Positions 7,519 through 15,127 of a DNA stretch of 17,527 nt are shown one piece after another; position 1 is the stretch's first letter; each line of letters starts with the position of its first letter. The position numbers and the translations under genes were made by a program. This stretch comes from JAFGBN01 sp964394145 (GTDB lineage Bacteria; Chloroflexota; Dehalococcoidia; GIF9; AB-539-J10), in contig CAYMVL010000011.1 of NCBI GenBank assembly GCA_964394145.1, positions 1 through 17,527 of the forward strand, written 5' to 3'. The notes under the pieces are model-generated. The model was not told where the DNA came from. It did no database searches and worked only from the letters and a program-made list of their open reading frames with translations.

Positions 7519-8886
7519 ATGGACGTAAGCATAGGCGATTTACTGATAGACTTGGTCAAGACAGCAGCCGTTATAGTCGTCTTTGCGTATATAGTAGTCA
7601 GAGCCAAATTTTTCACCGATATACTAGATAAACGACCCGGCCGGAGAAATGTAGTTATCACAATTCTGCTATTCGGTGCCCTATCCGTATTCGGCACATA
7701 TGGAGGGATAAGATTACCCTCAGGTGCCATCGCCAATATCAGGGATCTCGCCCCCATGGTTGCCGGCCTTATCGGTGGACCAATAATCGGTTTAGGAGTA
7801 GGCCTAATTGGCGGCGTACACCGGTACTTCCTTGGCGGCTTTGTCTGTCTCCCCTGTGCCATAGCTACTGTTATAGCTGGATTAATGGGTGGCATCGTTT
7901 ATAAACTCCGGAGAGGAAAGCTCGCCACTGTCTGGCAAGCAGCATTGTTCGCTGCCCTTGTGGAGCTACTCCATATGGGGTTGGTGCTTCTGATAGCTCG
8001 ACCGTACGCCCAGGCTCTAGCAACAGTCAAGGAAGTTATTCTCCCTATGCTAGGCGCCAATGCAGGTGGTGCGGCCATCTTTACTTTGATAGTGCACAAC
8101 CTATTGACAGAAAGAGGGACAGCTGCAGAAAAGGAGAGGTATCGCCGTGAACTGGAACGGCGGGAATACGAAGCGGAGACTGCCAGAGGAATCCAGCAGA
8201 GCTTCCTACCTGAATCTCCTCCTCGAATAGAAGGATTCGAACTGGCAGCGTTGAGCCTGCCGGCATGGGAGGTAGGGGGCGATTTCTATGATTTCATTCC
8301 TCTTTCCGAGAAGAAGTGGGGGTTAGTGATAGCCGATGTCTCCGGAAAGGGTATCCCCGCCGCCTTATTTATGGCTTTATCTCGAACTTTGGTTCGAGCT
8401 AACGTATCGGCCAGCTGTACAGTTTCTGAAGCTATACAAAGAGCCAATCACTTAATTTCAGAAGATGCCAGGTCTGGAATGTTCGTAACCCTATTCTATG
8501 CCGTACTCGATGCAAGGAGGAAGCGCTTAAGCTACGTAAATGCCGGACACAATGCCCCTCTGCTGCTCAGGCCTGGCGGTGGAGATATTGTTCTGCTGCA
8601 AGCCAAAGGAACGGCACTGGGTGTTCTGGATGATATTAAGCTCGAGGAGAAGGTGCTTGACATGGCAAGTAACGACATAGTAATTCTCTATACTGATGGA
8701 GTGACCGAAGCTATAAATGGAAAGGAGGAGCAATTTGGGCAGGAGAGGCTAATTGACACTATAAGAAAGAATATTGACTTACCAGCTAATGACCTGATTG
8801 ACAGAATAAGAGAAGAAGTAACGGACTTTGCCTGCGGGCAACCGCAGTTCGATGATTTCACACTGGTGGTGCTCAAAGCTACTTAG
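7519..8886 (+). CDS. Membrane 5TM-LYT receptor fused to SpoIIE/PP2C phosphatase
   Basis: A 455-residue sensor phosphatase. Residues 1-195 form a LytS/YhcK-type 5TM receptor: its hallmark NIRDLAPMVAGLIGGP...GGVHRYFLGGF lies at 73-108. A charged coiled linker (200-225) leads to a PP2C/SpoIIE domain (about 225-455). Metal-binding positions are present in EVGGDFYDF (251-259, D255), ADVSGKGIPAALFM (272-285, D273), YTDGVTEA (391-398, D393) and FDDFTLV (444-450). The motif YVNAGHNAPLLL (339-350) is also typical. It should dephosphorylate the phosphoserine of a STAS antagonist in response to a ligand sensed in the membrane. AGGGA seven bases before ATG 7519 supports the start. The stop directly abuts the next ATG. 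All catalytic residues appear intact. Confidence 0.95.
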   Translation: MDVSIGDLLIDLVKTAAVIVVFAYIVVRAKFFTDILDKRPGRRNVVITILLFGALSVFGTYGGIRLPSGAIANIRDLAPMVAGLIGGPIIGLGVGLIGGVHRYFLGGFVCLPCAIATVIAGLMGGIVYKLRRGKLATVWQAALFAALVELLHMGLVLLIARPYAQALATVKEVILPMLGANAGGAAIFTLIVHNLLTERGTAAEKERYRRELERREYEAETARGIQQSFLPESPPRIEGFELAALSLPAWEVGGDFYDFIPLSEKKWGLVIADVSGKGIPAALFMALSRTLVRANVSASCTVSEAIQRANHLISEDARSGMFVTLFYAVLDARRKRLSYVNAGHNAPLLLRPGGGDIVLLQAKGTALGVLDDIKLEEKVLDMASNDIVILYTDGVTEAINGKEEQFGQERLIDTIRKNIDLPANDLIDRIREEVTDFACGQPQFDDFTLVVLKAT

Positions 8887-9318
8887 ATGAAGAGAAACCA
8901 ATTTGCACTCAAAGTCGATAGCAAACTGGAAAACCTATCGGTAATTGCTGACTTCATTGGCACAGTAATGATGCAACTTGGCATCGAGGAAGGGATACGT
9001 CAAGTTCAGATAGCGGTAGACGAGGCATGTACCAACATAATAAATTATGCTTACTCTGGCGGGAAGGGCGTCATCTCTATTTCTTGTGAGCTTCAATGCA
9101 ATGATTTCGTCGTTACCATCATGGATAGAGGGAGGCCTTTTGATCCCGGCGTGGTTCCGGCACCGGATTTAGAAACAGGATTGGAGGAGAGGAAAATTGG
9201 GGGTTTGGGTATTTACCTAATGAGAAATTTGATGGACGAAGTCGTCTACAAAGTTGATACCCAAAAAGGTAACATGCTGATAATGCGGAAAAAGGTGCCA
9301 AAGAGAGAAAATCACTAG
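8887..9318 (+). CDS. RsbW-like anti-sigma factor serine kinase
   Basis: A 143-residue GHKL ATPase of the RsbW/SpoIIAB type (HATPase_c_2). The N box is AVDEACTNIINYAY at 43-56 (E46, N50), the G1 box is DRGRPFDP at 80-87 and the G2 box GGLGIYLMRNLMDEV at 105-119; all are intact. Such kinases hold a partner (classically a sigma factor) inactive and phosphorylate their STAS antagonist. The ATG starts with zero bases between it and the phosphatase TAG, so kinase and phosphatase are almost certainly translated together. No sigma factor gene follows within the window, so the final target is not visible. Substrates are likely the two STAS proteins at 2698-3030 and 4996-5340, by inference. Confidence 0.94.
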   Translation: MKRNQFALKVDSKLENLSVIADFIGTVMMQLGIEEGIRQVQIAVDEACTNIINYAYSGGKGVISISCELQCNDFVVTIMDRGRPFDPGVVPAPDLETGLEERKIGGLGIYLMRNLMDEVVYKVDTQKGNMLIMRKKVPKRENH

Positions 9319-10219
9319 CATCAAGAGACAAGAAGGTGGACTTGCAGATATCGTGGCTCCATGCTGATTTATGTGCAAGAGCAATAAAGTGATAAGAACC
9401 GGAGCAAGCAAAGAGATACCAGGATATTTACCACCAATGATTAAGAGCCAGTAAAATGGTATCACAAGTATATTATGACTTAAGGAATATGAGCCAAGAG
9501 AGGTGATTGATAAGAAAAAGGGGTAGTTGAAAGGGCTGAAGATTGATTTACAAATGCTAGGCTGCACATACTGCAATTGAACCAGCTTATATCTGTACCG
9601 GAGGGCTAAAAAGGGAAAGTGGCTTGAGGGGTTTAGTCAAACCGGGAGAGTCTAGATACAGGTTGAGCCACAGCGCCGGCGATGTCGAAAATGTGGGCGT
9701 TCCTAAACCTCAGGAGCCGAACTAGTGCGTCCCCACTCAGAAGCAACCTGGCAGGCTCAGGCAGAAGGCCAGTGCCAGCTCAAGGAGATGAAGCTTCCAC
9801 CAGGTAGGCAAAGAACTGGGGATAAGCTCCAGCAGCTTGCAGCGTGTTCCGGAAAGAGAGATAGATTACGAAGGCCCGCGTCTTATGAAGTAAGAGGAGG
9901 ACTAATCCGTGGATATAGATGACCGTAGTTTCAGACATCAGAAGATTATGCAGCTGCTAACCAACGTCAAAAGACAGAAAGTGTTCGGCACAAGCTGGGC
10001 TATAGAAGTCCTAGGCAAGAGCCTGCAAGGAAGTTGTTGAAGCTTATCTCTTTCAGTAGGCGAAACCAAGCGAAGATATTCCCAGAAAAAGGCTGGAAAC
10101 TCGCACGATATTTCAACAAAAAATAGATGGTGAATCTCAAGGATCGCTTGCTGAAAGCAGCTTAGAATTCAGTCATCATAGCTACGGGCTTAATGCAATG
10201 AAGTGGTCAATTAGAAACA
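9319..10219. other. Long stretch without a recognised gene
   Basis: About 900 bases between the convergent ends of the kinase and methyltransferase genes. No RNA gene I can recognise (tRNA, RNase P, SRP, tmRNA) is present. Frames are short and interrupted. A segment near 9560-9720 gives, with stops, a CxxC ... RRRCRKCGR pattern reminiscent of a transposase zinc ribbon, which is too broken to call. The only well-signalled start is the GTG at 9909, listed separately. The stretch may be decayed DNA. Confidence 0.4.
9909..10040 (+). CDS. Possible 43-residue protein behind a strong ribosome site
   Basis: I do not recognise this peptide. It is supported only by its start signal: AGAGGAGG (9893-9900) sits eight bases before GTG 9909, the best Shine-Dalgarno in the surrounding 900 bases. 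The 43 residues are basic (several Lys/Arg), with no signal peptide or membrane helix, and end at TGA 10038-10040. It could be a small protein, the truncated start of a decayed gene, or chance. Confidence 0.25.
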   Translation: MDIDDRSFRHQKIMQLLTNVKRQKVFGTSWAIEVLGKSLQGSC

Positions 10220-10924
10220 CTATTTCTTCACTTGGACGCATATGTTGCGTGAGAAGTCTTTTATGGGGAAATGGAAAGATTTCTCTGGTGACATAGCAAG
10301 GATTTTAAAGCCAACCTGCATCAATAGTCTTTTAAACTCGCGGTAGGAGAAGAGGTGATAATAGCGGTAGACGCTCTCGCCCCTAAGTCGCCAAACTATA
10401 TCCTGCTCTTTAGATTTAAGCCAGAATCTTGGCTGCCCATGGTTCCATACGGTCAAGAAAGCCTCACCGCCGGGCTTTAGCACCCGCCTTAGCTCTCTTA
10501 GTGCCATTTCCCTCTCGTGTCCCCCCTTGATATGGTGATAAGTAGCAACTGAAATTACCCAGTCAAAGGTATTGTCTTGGAATGGTAACGATAGGGCATC
10601 AGCGGCTATCAAATTCGCATAGAATTTGAACTTCGCACAATATCTCAGTGCTTGTCTCAGCATAGCTGCTGAAGCGTCTACCCCCCACAGTTCAAAGCCT
10701 TGACTGAATGGTAAGAAGTCGGGGCCGTGGGCACAGCCGATGTTCAACAACTTTTGACCTGTTCCCTGTTGCTGGACAGATGCAGATGGACGTGTCCCTT
10801 TTCTCCATATAGTCCTTTGCCAGTTCTGGGCCACTTCTTCCAGCTCTTCTTTAAGTAGAGGCCAGTGCCTTACCCGATACCAGCTTTCAGCTATTTGGTC
10901 GAATACTTCCCTGTTTGTAGTCAT
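10220..10924 (-). CDS. Trm9/ALKBH8-like SAM-dependent methyltransferase
   Basis: A 234-residue class I methyltransferase. It follows the Trm9 / ALKBH8 methyltransferase layout: opening VFDQIAESW...RHWP (7-22), SAM motif I LLNIGCAHGPDF (59-70), acidic D83 after beta2, AADALSLPFQDNTFDWVISVATYHH (107-131, an aligned stretch with Trm9), LRRVLKPGGEAFLTVWNHGQ near 145-164, and the diagnostic RYYHLF at 187-192 before a C-terminal beta-rich end (NICVQVKK). In eukaryotes this family converts cm5U34 to mcm5U34 on tRNA, after Elongator. Its divergent neighbour is Elp3, which fits the same pathway. The start ATG 10924 is preferred because homology begins there. An in-frame ATG at 10951 would leave only six bases before the elp3 ATG; neither has a clear ribosome site. 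Confidence 0.8.
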   Translation of the reverse strand: MTTNREVFDQIAESWYRVRHWPLLKEELEEVAQNWQRTIWRKGTRPSASVQQQGTGQKLLNIGCAHGPDFLPFSQGFELWGVDASAAMLRQALRYCAKFKFYANLIAADALSLPFQDNTFDWVISVATYHHIKGGHEREMALRELRRVLKPGGEAFLTVWNHGQPRFWLKSKEQDIVWRLRGESVYRYYHLFSYREFKRLLMQVGFKILAMSPEKSFHFPIKDFSRNICVQVKK

Positions 10925-10957
10925 AGAGATGGCTTTGCTAGACTTTAGCATATCACA

Positions 10958-12349
10958 ATGAAGAAAGTGTCTCGAACTATTTCCGGAGTAACACCGGTGG
11001 CAGTCATGGCAAAACCTTTCCCTTGCCCTGGCAAATGTGTCTATTGCCCCACCTCTCCCGACGCTCCCAAGAGCTATACAGTGGAGTCACCTGCAGTCCT
11101 TAGAGCCAGGAATTGCGGCTTTGACCCTAAGAGACAGGTGGAATCGCGGCTTAATACTCTGGGTAGTATGGGCCATGCTCTGGACAAGGTGGAGCTTATC
11201 ATTATGGGCGGCACTTTCTTGGCTTATCCCCATGATTATCAATACTGGTTCGTAAAGAATTGCTATGATGCTCTCAATGGAATACAAGCTGCTAACCTGG
11301 AAGAAGCAAAGAAACTGAACGAGGCTGCTGAGCATCGCTGCGTGGGACTATGCATTGAAACCAGGCCCGATTTTTGTGGGGAAAAGGAAATTAGCCGCAT
11401 GCTCGACTTTGGTACTACTAGGGTGGAAATAGGAGTGCAGACCTTAGATGATGAAATCCACAGGTTAACGAAGAGAGGCCATGGGGTCGCCGAGGTTGTC
11501 TCCGCTACCAGAATACTAAGAGACTACGGCTTTAAGGTCTATTACCACTGGATGCCTGGTTTGCCTGGCTCTACAGCTGAGCATGATTTAGAGCTATCGC
11601 GGCAACTGTTTGATGACCAACGCTTCCGACCTGATGGGCTCAAGCTTTATCCCACGTTAGTGGTCTCGGGCAGCGAGTTGGAGCACTGGTGGCAGGATGG
11701 GCTATACCAGCCCTACAGCAATGAGGAAATGATCGACTTGCTTATAAGTATCAAAACTCTGATTCCCAGATATGTCAGGATTCCAAGGCTAATGCGGGAT
11801 ATACCCAGCAAATTTATTGTTGCGGGTAGCAAGGACTTAGCGCTCAGAGGGACTATTAAGAACCGGATGAAACATCTAGGGCTTCAATGTAGTTGTATTC
11901 GCTGCCGCGAGTACGGGCACCGGCTAAGAGATGGCTGGGTTATCGGTGAGCCTGGTTTGACCAGGCTCGACTATGGAGCATCTGAAGGGAAGGAGGTGTT
12001 CCTTTCCTATGAGGACACGAATGGCACTCTGTTTGGCTTATTGAGACTTAGAACAAACAGTGGCAAATCCGCTTTCGTCAGAGAATTGCACGTTTTTGGC
12101 CCTGAAGTTCCTTTGAAGGGAAGGATGGCACAGGCAGCGCAGCATAGAGGTTTAGGGGAACAACTGCTGCGAGAGGCCGAAAGAATCGCCGCAGAGGAAT
12201 TTGGGGCTACTAACATAAGCATACTTAGCGGTACCGGTGCCAGGGAATATTATCGCTCATTCGGGTATCAGTTAGAAGGCGCCTATATGGTGAAAGACTT
12301 AATTAGTATTCCAACAAGCATAAGCTCTTGCCTCGACGCCCCGGTGTAA
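10958..12349 (+). CDS. elp3: Elp3-type radical SAM / acetyltransferase tRNA-modifying enzyme
   Basis: A 463-residue Elp3. The radical SAM half starts almost at the N-terminus with RTISGVTPVAVMAKPFPCPG. The cluster cysteines are C23, C27 and C30 (Cx3CxxC), followed by ELIIMGGTFLAYP, the ETRPD block and VEIGVQTLDD. A cysteine cluster CSCIRC near 309-314 matches the zinc-binding linker. The C-terminal GNAT domain has RELHVFG, QHRGLGEQLLREAERIA (acetyl-CoA loop) and GAREYYRSFGYQLEGAYMVKDL. Elp3 forms carboxymethyl-uridine at tRNA position 34 using acetyl-CoA and SAM. The N-terminal basic region of archaeal/eukaryotic Elp3 is missing; a TAG at 10946-10948 closes the frame upstream, so the short start at ATG 10958 is real. 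No Shine-Dalgarno is visible, so the mRNA may be nearly leaderless. Confidence 0.95.
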   Translation: MKKVSRTISGVTPVAVMAKPFPCPGKCVYCPTSPDAPKSYTVESPAVLRARNCGFDPKRQVESRLNTLGSMGHALDKVELIIMGGTFLAYPHDYQYWFVKNCYDALNGIQAANLEEAKKLNEAAEHRCVGLCIETRPDFCGEKEISRMLDFGTTRVEIGVQTLDDEIHRLTKRGHGVAEVVSATRILRDYGFKVYYHWMPGLPGSTAEHDLELSRQLFDDQRFRPDGLKLYPTLVVSGSELEHWWQDGLYQPYSNEEMIDLLISIKTLIPRYVRIPRLMRDIPSKFIVAGSKDLALRGTIKNRMKHLGLQCSCIRCREYGHRLRDGWVIGEPGLTRLDYGASEGKEVFLSYEDTNGTLFGLLRLRTNSGKSAFVRELHVFGPEVPLKGRMAQAAQHRGLGEQLLREAERIAAEEFGATNISILSGTGAREYYRSFGYQLEGAYMVKDLISIPTSISSCLDAPV

Positions 12350-12581
12350 TTGGCGGTAGCTTCATTGAGCGGCTGTATTTTGTCAGCATAGCCATAAGCG
12401 CTCCTCCTCATAGTCCTGATTCAGCCTCATCGGCCTTCGGAAACCCACTGGTTATGGCTTCGACAGCATGTCCTTTCCGCCCGACTGGAAAATCTACGGA
12501 GGGGATCTGTGAAGTGATACATCCAGTTAAGCACCACTCTGAAGTTGAGCACGTTTATCTGTTGTGTTTCGTGCCAATGCC

Positions 12582-13454
12582 TTAGACCCCTCGGCTTGTG
12601 GTCTCATTTATGAGTAGCGTGTAGGCCTTGGCCAGCTCCTTGGTTAGCTGACCTGCTTTGCCTGAAGCGATGGCCTTGCCCTCAAACCAAGTCAAGGGCA
12701 TTAGTTCCAGCACTGAATTAGTGAGGAAGGCTTCTTCCGCTTCGGTCAGCTCTTCTAGCTCTATTTCTCTTTCCATCGCTTTAATATTCAAGGCTTGCGC
12801 CAGCTCTAGAACGGCTTCTCTAGTGATTCCAGGCAAGATGCCGCTCTCTAAGGGCGGAGTAACCAGTATTCCTTTGCTCACGAGGAAAATATTGCTGGTG
12901 CTGCCTTCAACTAGATGGCCTTGCTCATTAAGCAGGATAGCTTCGTCGCATCCGGCAGCTTTGGCTTCCATTCTGGCCAGTATATTGTTCAGGTAACAAG
13001 TTGACTTCAACGGTGATAAGGGAGAACGGCTATCTCGCCGTAGTGATGACAGTACAGCTTTGAAACCTAGTTCGTATCTTTCAGGTATTAGAGGAATATA
13101 ACTCTTAGCAGTGACCAAAATGGTTGGGGTGGAGCAGGTGCCGGGGTCAGGCGTCATATCTCCTTCTCCCGCTGAAATGCTGAGCCTCAGGCGAGCATCT
13201 TCTAGTTGGTTAGCTACTAATGTACCTAAGCAAGCGGCCCCGATTTCGATGCTAGCTAGTTTATCTGCCAGGCCAAGAATCTGGGCTGAGCGGCGAAGGC
13301 GACTCACGTGACGGTCAAGGCGAAATATATGACCGCTATAGGCCCTCATTGTCTCGAAAAGCCCGTAGCCATAAAGGAATCCATGGTCAAATGCGGATAA
13401 TTTAGCTTCAGAGCGTGGAATAAGCTTGCCATTAAGATAGACGATTTCTGACAT
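12582..13454 (-). CDS. pabC: Class IV aminotransferase, probable aminodeoxychorismate lyase
   Basis: A 290-residue PLP enzyme of fold type IV. The N-terminal YLNGKLIP...FDHGFLYGYGLFETMRAY (6-39) is typical. The PLP lysine is K150 in SPLKSTCYLNNILARMEA, with E183 in VEGSTSNIF and GITREAVLELA near 209-219. The family includes branched-chain and D-amino acid aminotransferases as well as 4-amino-4-deoxychorismate lyase (PabC). I favour PabC, which releases pyruvate to give p-aminobenzoate for folate, because the gene lies downstream of a pabA-like glutamine amidotransferase on the same strand (136-base gap). Motifs alone cannot exclude branched-chain aminotransferase. Start ATG 13454 gives the standard N-terminus; the ribosome site is weak (AGGA about a dozen bases upstream). 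Confidence 0.88.
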   Translation of the reverse strand: MSEIVYLNGKLIPRSEAKLSAFDHGFLYGYGLFETMRAYSGHIFRLDRHVSRLRRSAQILGLADKLASIEIGAACLGTLVANQLEDARLRLSISAGEGDMTPDPGTCSTPTILVTAKSYIPLIPERYELGFKAVLSSLRRDSRSPLSPLKSTCYLNNILARMEAKAAGCDEAILLNEQGHLVEGSTSNIFLVSKGILVTPPLESGILPGITREAVLELAQALNIKAMEREIELEELTEAEEAFLTNSVLELMPLTWFEGKAIASGKAGQLTKELAKAYTLLINETTSRGV

Positions 13455-13490
13455 ATCTATAAGTAATCCTAAATTCTAAGTCCAAAACAG

Positions 13491-13508
13491 TAGCTATTAT
13501 CAATAGCT
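13491..13508. other. Small perfect inverted repeat between pabA and pabC
   Basis: AGCTATT (13492-13498) and AATAGCT (13502-13508) are perfect reverse complements around a three-base loop, 37 bases upstream of the pabC start. The stem is AT-rich and is followed on the minus strand by ACTGTTTT rather than a clean T run. A weak terminator, mRNA processing site or operator are all possible. Confidence 0.25.
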
Positions 13509-13590
13509 GGGTACCAAGACCCGAAGTCTAGTTCGAGTGTCAGGGACAAAACAGCTCTTGATTTCTCTTGGTAGTTTTGCATTTTGATTG

Positions 13591-14211
13591 CTAGGGTTTG
13601 TTCTTCCAGTCTTGCAACTTCAGTACTGGATTTTCAGCCCAAACAGGCCTTGTGAAATGCAGGAACTTGTCCAGTAGATCATGCCCGACTTCGGTAAGGA
13701 TGGACTCCGGATGGAATTGGACTCCTTCTACTACATAATCCCGATGCCTCACGCCCATTATTATTCCATCCTGAGTCTTCGCCGTAACCTGCAGACACGG
13801 TGGGAAAGCCTCAGATGCAATAATCAGAGAATGGTAACGAGTTGCCGGGAATGGATTGGCCAAGCCCTGATAGATAGTCTCGCCATCGTGGTATATCAGG
13901 GAAGTCTTGCCATGCACGGGTGTGGTACGACCAATCTTACCCCCATACACGTGGCCAATGCATTGATGTCCCAGGCATACTCCAAGTATAGGGATCTTCC
14001 CTGCAAAATGCCGCACCACATCATTAGAAATGCCAGCTTCCAACGGGGTACACGGTCCCGGGGAGATTACAACGTGACTGGGCCTAAGCTCCTCAATCTC
14101 ATCCAGAGTAATTTGGTTGTTGCGGTATACCTCCGGCTCCCAGCCCAGCCCCCCGATATACTGAGCTAAGTTGTAAACGAAGGAATCATAATTGTCTATT
14201 ATTAGTATCAT
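13591..14211 (-). CDS. pabA: Glutamine amidotransferase, PabA/TrpG type
   Basis: A 206-residue class I glutamine amidotransferase. It supplies ammonia from glutamine to a chorismate-using synthase (PabB for aminodeoxychorismate, TrpE for anthranilate). The triad is intact: nucleophile C79 in ILGVCLGHQ (75-83), and H167 and E169 in VQFHPES (164-170). The oxyanion strand SPGPCTP lies at 50-56, and ILIIDNYDSFVYNLAQ at the N-terminus is standard. PabA and TrpG are hard to tell apart by eye, and one protein often serves both pathways; the downstream class IV aminotransferase favours the folate route. No synthase subunit is in the window. The start codon is only 40 bases from an insertion sequence, so the native upstream region may have been displaced. 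Confidence 0.92.
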   Translation of the reverse strand: MILIIDNYDSFVYNLAQYIGGLGWEPEVYRNNQITLDEIEELRPSHVVISPGPCTPLEAGISNDVVRHFAGKIPILGVCLGHQCIGHVYGGKIGRTTPVHGKTSLIYHDGETIYQGLANPFPATRYHSLIIASEAFPPCLQVTAKTQDGIIMGVRHRDYVVEGVQFHPESILTEVGHDLLDKFLHFTRPVWAENPVLKLQDWKNKP

Positions 14212-14251
14212 TATTTTGCTGCCGCTTAGGCTTGGGGTCGGATGTCAACAG

Positions 14252-14262
14252 TGGACACGAAA
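14252..14262 (+). repeat. IS3 terminal inverted repeat (downstream end)
   Basis: TGGACACGAAA pairs with the repeat at 15483-15493 with a single mismatch. It marks the edge of the element, 15 bases beyond the orfB stop codon. Confidence 0.75.
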
Positions 14263-14266
14263 CCTA

Positions 14267-15127
14267 TCATGCTGCCACCAGTCCAGCGTAGTATTTCTGT
14301 GCACAGGCTAGAGGTGATAAGAATCCCAGTTTAGCCTGCCGCCGCTGACGGTTATAAAATAGTTCAATGTATTCTGTAATATCTTCAATTACTTCACGCC
14401 TGGTACGATAATGGCGGTGATTGATGAGTTCCTGCTTTAGAATTCCCCAGAAGCTCTCCATCGGCGCATTATCAAAGCAGTTCCACCTTCCGCTCATTGA
14501 CAGCTCCAATCCAAATTGCCTTAACAGAGCCTGATACTCATGACTGCAGTATTGACTGCCGCGATCGGAATGGTGCAGTAGCCCTTTCTCAGGCACCTTG
14601 GTGCTTGCTGCTTGCAGCAGAGACTGGTTAACCAAGTTACGGGTCAGCCTCTCTCCCATGGCATAACCAACAATCTCACTGGTAAAGAGGTCTTTGTGTC
14701 CGGCCATGTACAGCCAGCCTTCATCTGCAGGTACATAGGTGATATCACTTACCCACACGGCATTGGGTTCATAGACCTTAAATTGCTGCTTAAGTAAGTT
14801 CTCCTCCACTGGCAGCTTATGCTTGGAGTCAGTGGTTGCCTTGAACTTCCTCTTCTGCTTGCAGCGTAGACCCAGCTTTCTCTTAATACGCTTGATACAG
14901 CAGATGCCAACGCTTATTCCGTCATCAGCTAGCTCACGCTGCAGTCTCTCCGAACCATAGGTCTGCCGGGTTCGCCTATGTGCCGCCCTAATCGCCACTT
15001 CTAGCCGCATTTCCTCCCTTGCCCAATCAGAGAGCGGCCGGTTGGTCCAGGCATAGAAACCGCTGGCTGAGACTCCCAATATCCGGCTCAAAAGTGGTAT
15101 AGGGCAGCGGAGTCGCATTTGCTTCAT
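14267..15127 (-). CDS. IS3-family transposase OrfB (DDE integrase catalytic part)
   Basis: A 286-residue frame with the HTH_21-like N-terminal region (RRTRQTYGSERLQRELAD, 51-68) and an rve-type DDE catalytic core. The triad is D128 (WVSDITYVP), D188 (HHSDRGSQYCS) and E224 (NAPMESFWGILKQEL). The C-terminal YNRQRRQAKLGFLSPLACAQKYY is typical of the IS3 family. Its ATG overlaps the orfA TGA (ATGA). In this family the active enzyme is an OrfAB fusion made by -1 frameshifting; here the -1 frame is open from the slippery site to this ATG, adding 15 residues. The predicted fusion is 391 residues. Confidence 0.95.
   Translation of the reverse strand: MKQMRLRCPIPLLSRILGVSASGFYAWTNRPLSDWAREEMRLEVAIRAAHRRTRQTYGSERLQRELADDGISVGICCIKRIKRKLGLRCKQKRKFKATTDSKHKLPVEENLLKQQFKVYEPNAVWVSDITYVPADEGWLYMAGHKDLFTSEIVGYAMGERLTRNLVNQSLLQAASTKVPEKGLLHHSDRGSQYCSHEYQALLRQFGLELSMSGRWNCFDNAPMESFWGILKQELINHRHYRTRREVIEDITEYIELFYNRQRRQAKLGFLSPLACAQKYYAGLVAA

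Noticed and set aside
9217..9576. 119-codon minus frame rich in hydrophobic residues
   Set aside because: Its 3' half is antisense to the kinase gene; the hydrophobicity follows from the complementary A/G-rich codons, and no ribosome site is seen.
9560..9720. Possible decayed transposase zinc ribbon (CxxC ... RRRCRKCGR)
   Set aside because: The two cysteine pairs are separated by stop codons and no transposase core follows, so the match is too weak to call.
12328..12585. Genes in the space between elp3 and pabC, including an 85-codon + frame and a 27-codon minus frame at 12395 behind AGGAGGAG
   Set aside because: The + frame overlaps the elp3 end with no family match. The minus frame has a good ribosome site but is very short and antisense to the elp3 3' end.
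13681..14169. 162-codon + strand frame
   Set aside because: It is entirely antisense to the pabA-like gene with its intact catalytic triad.
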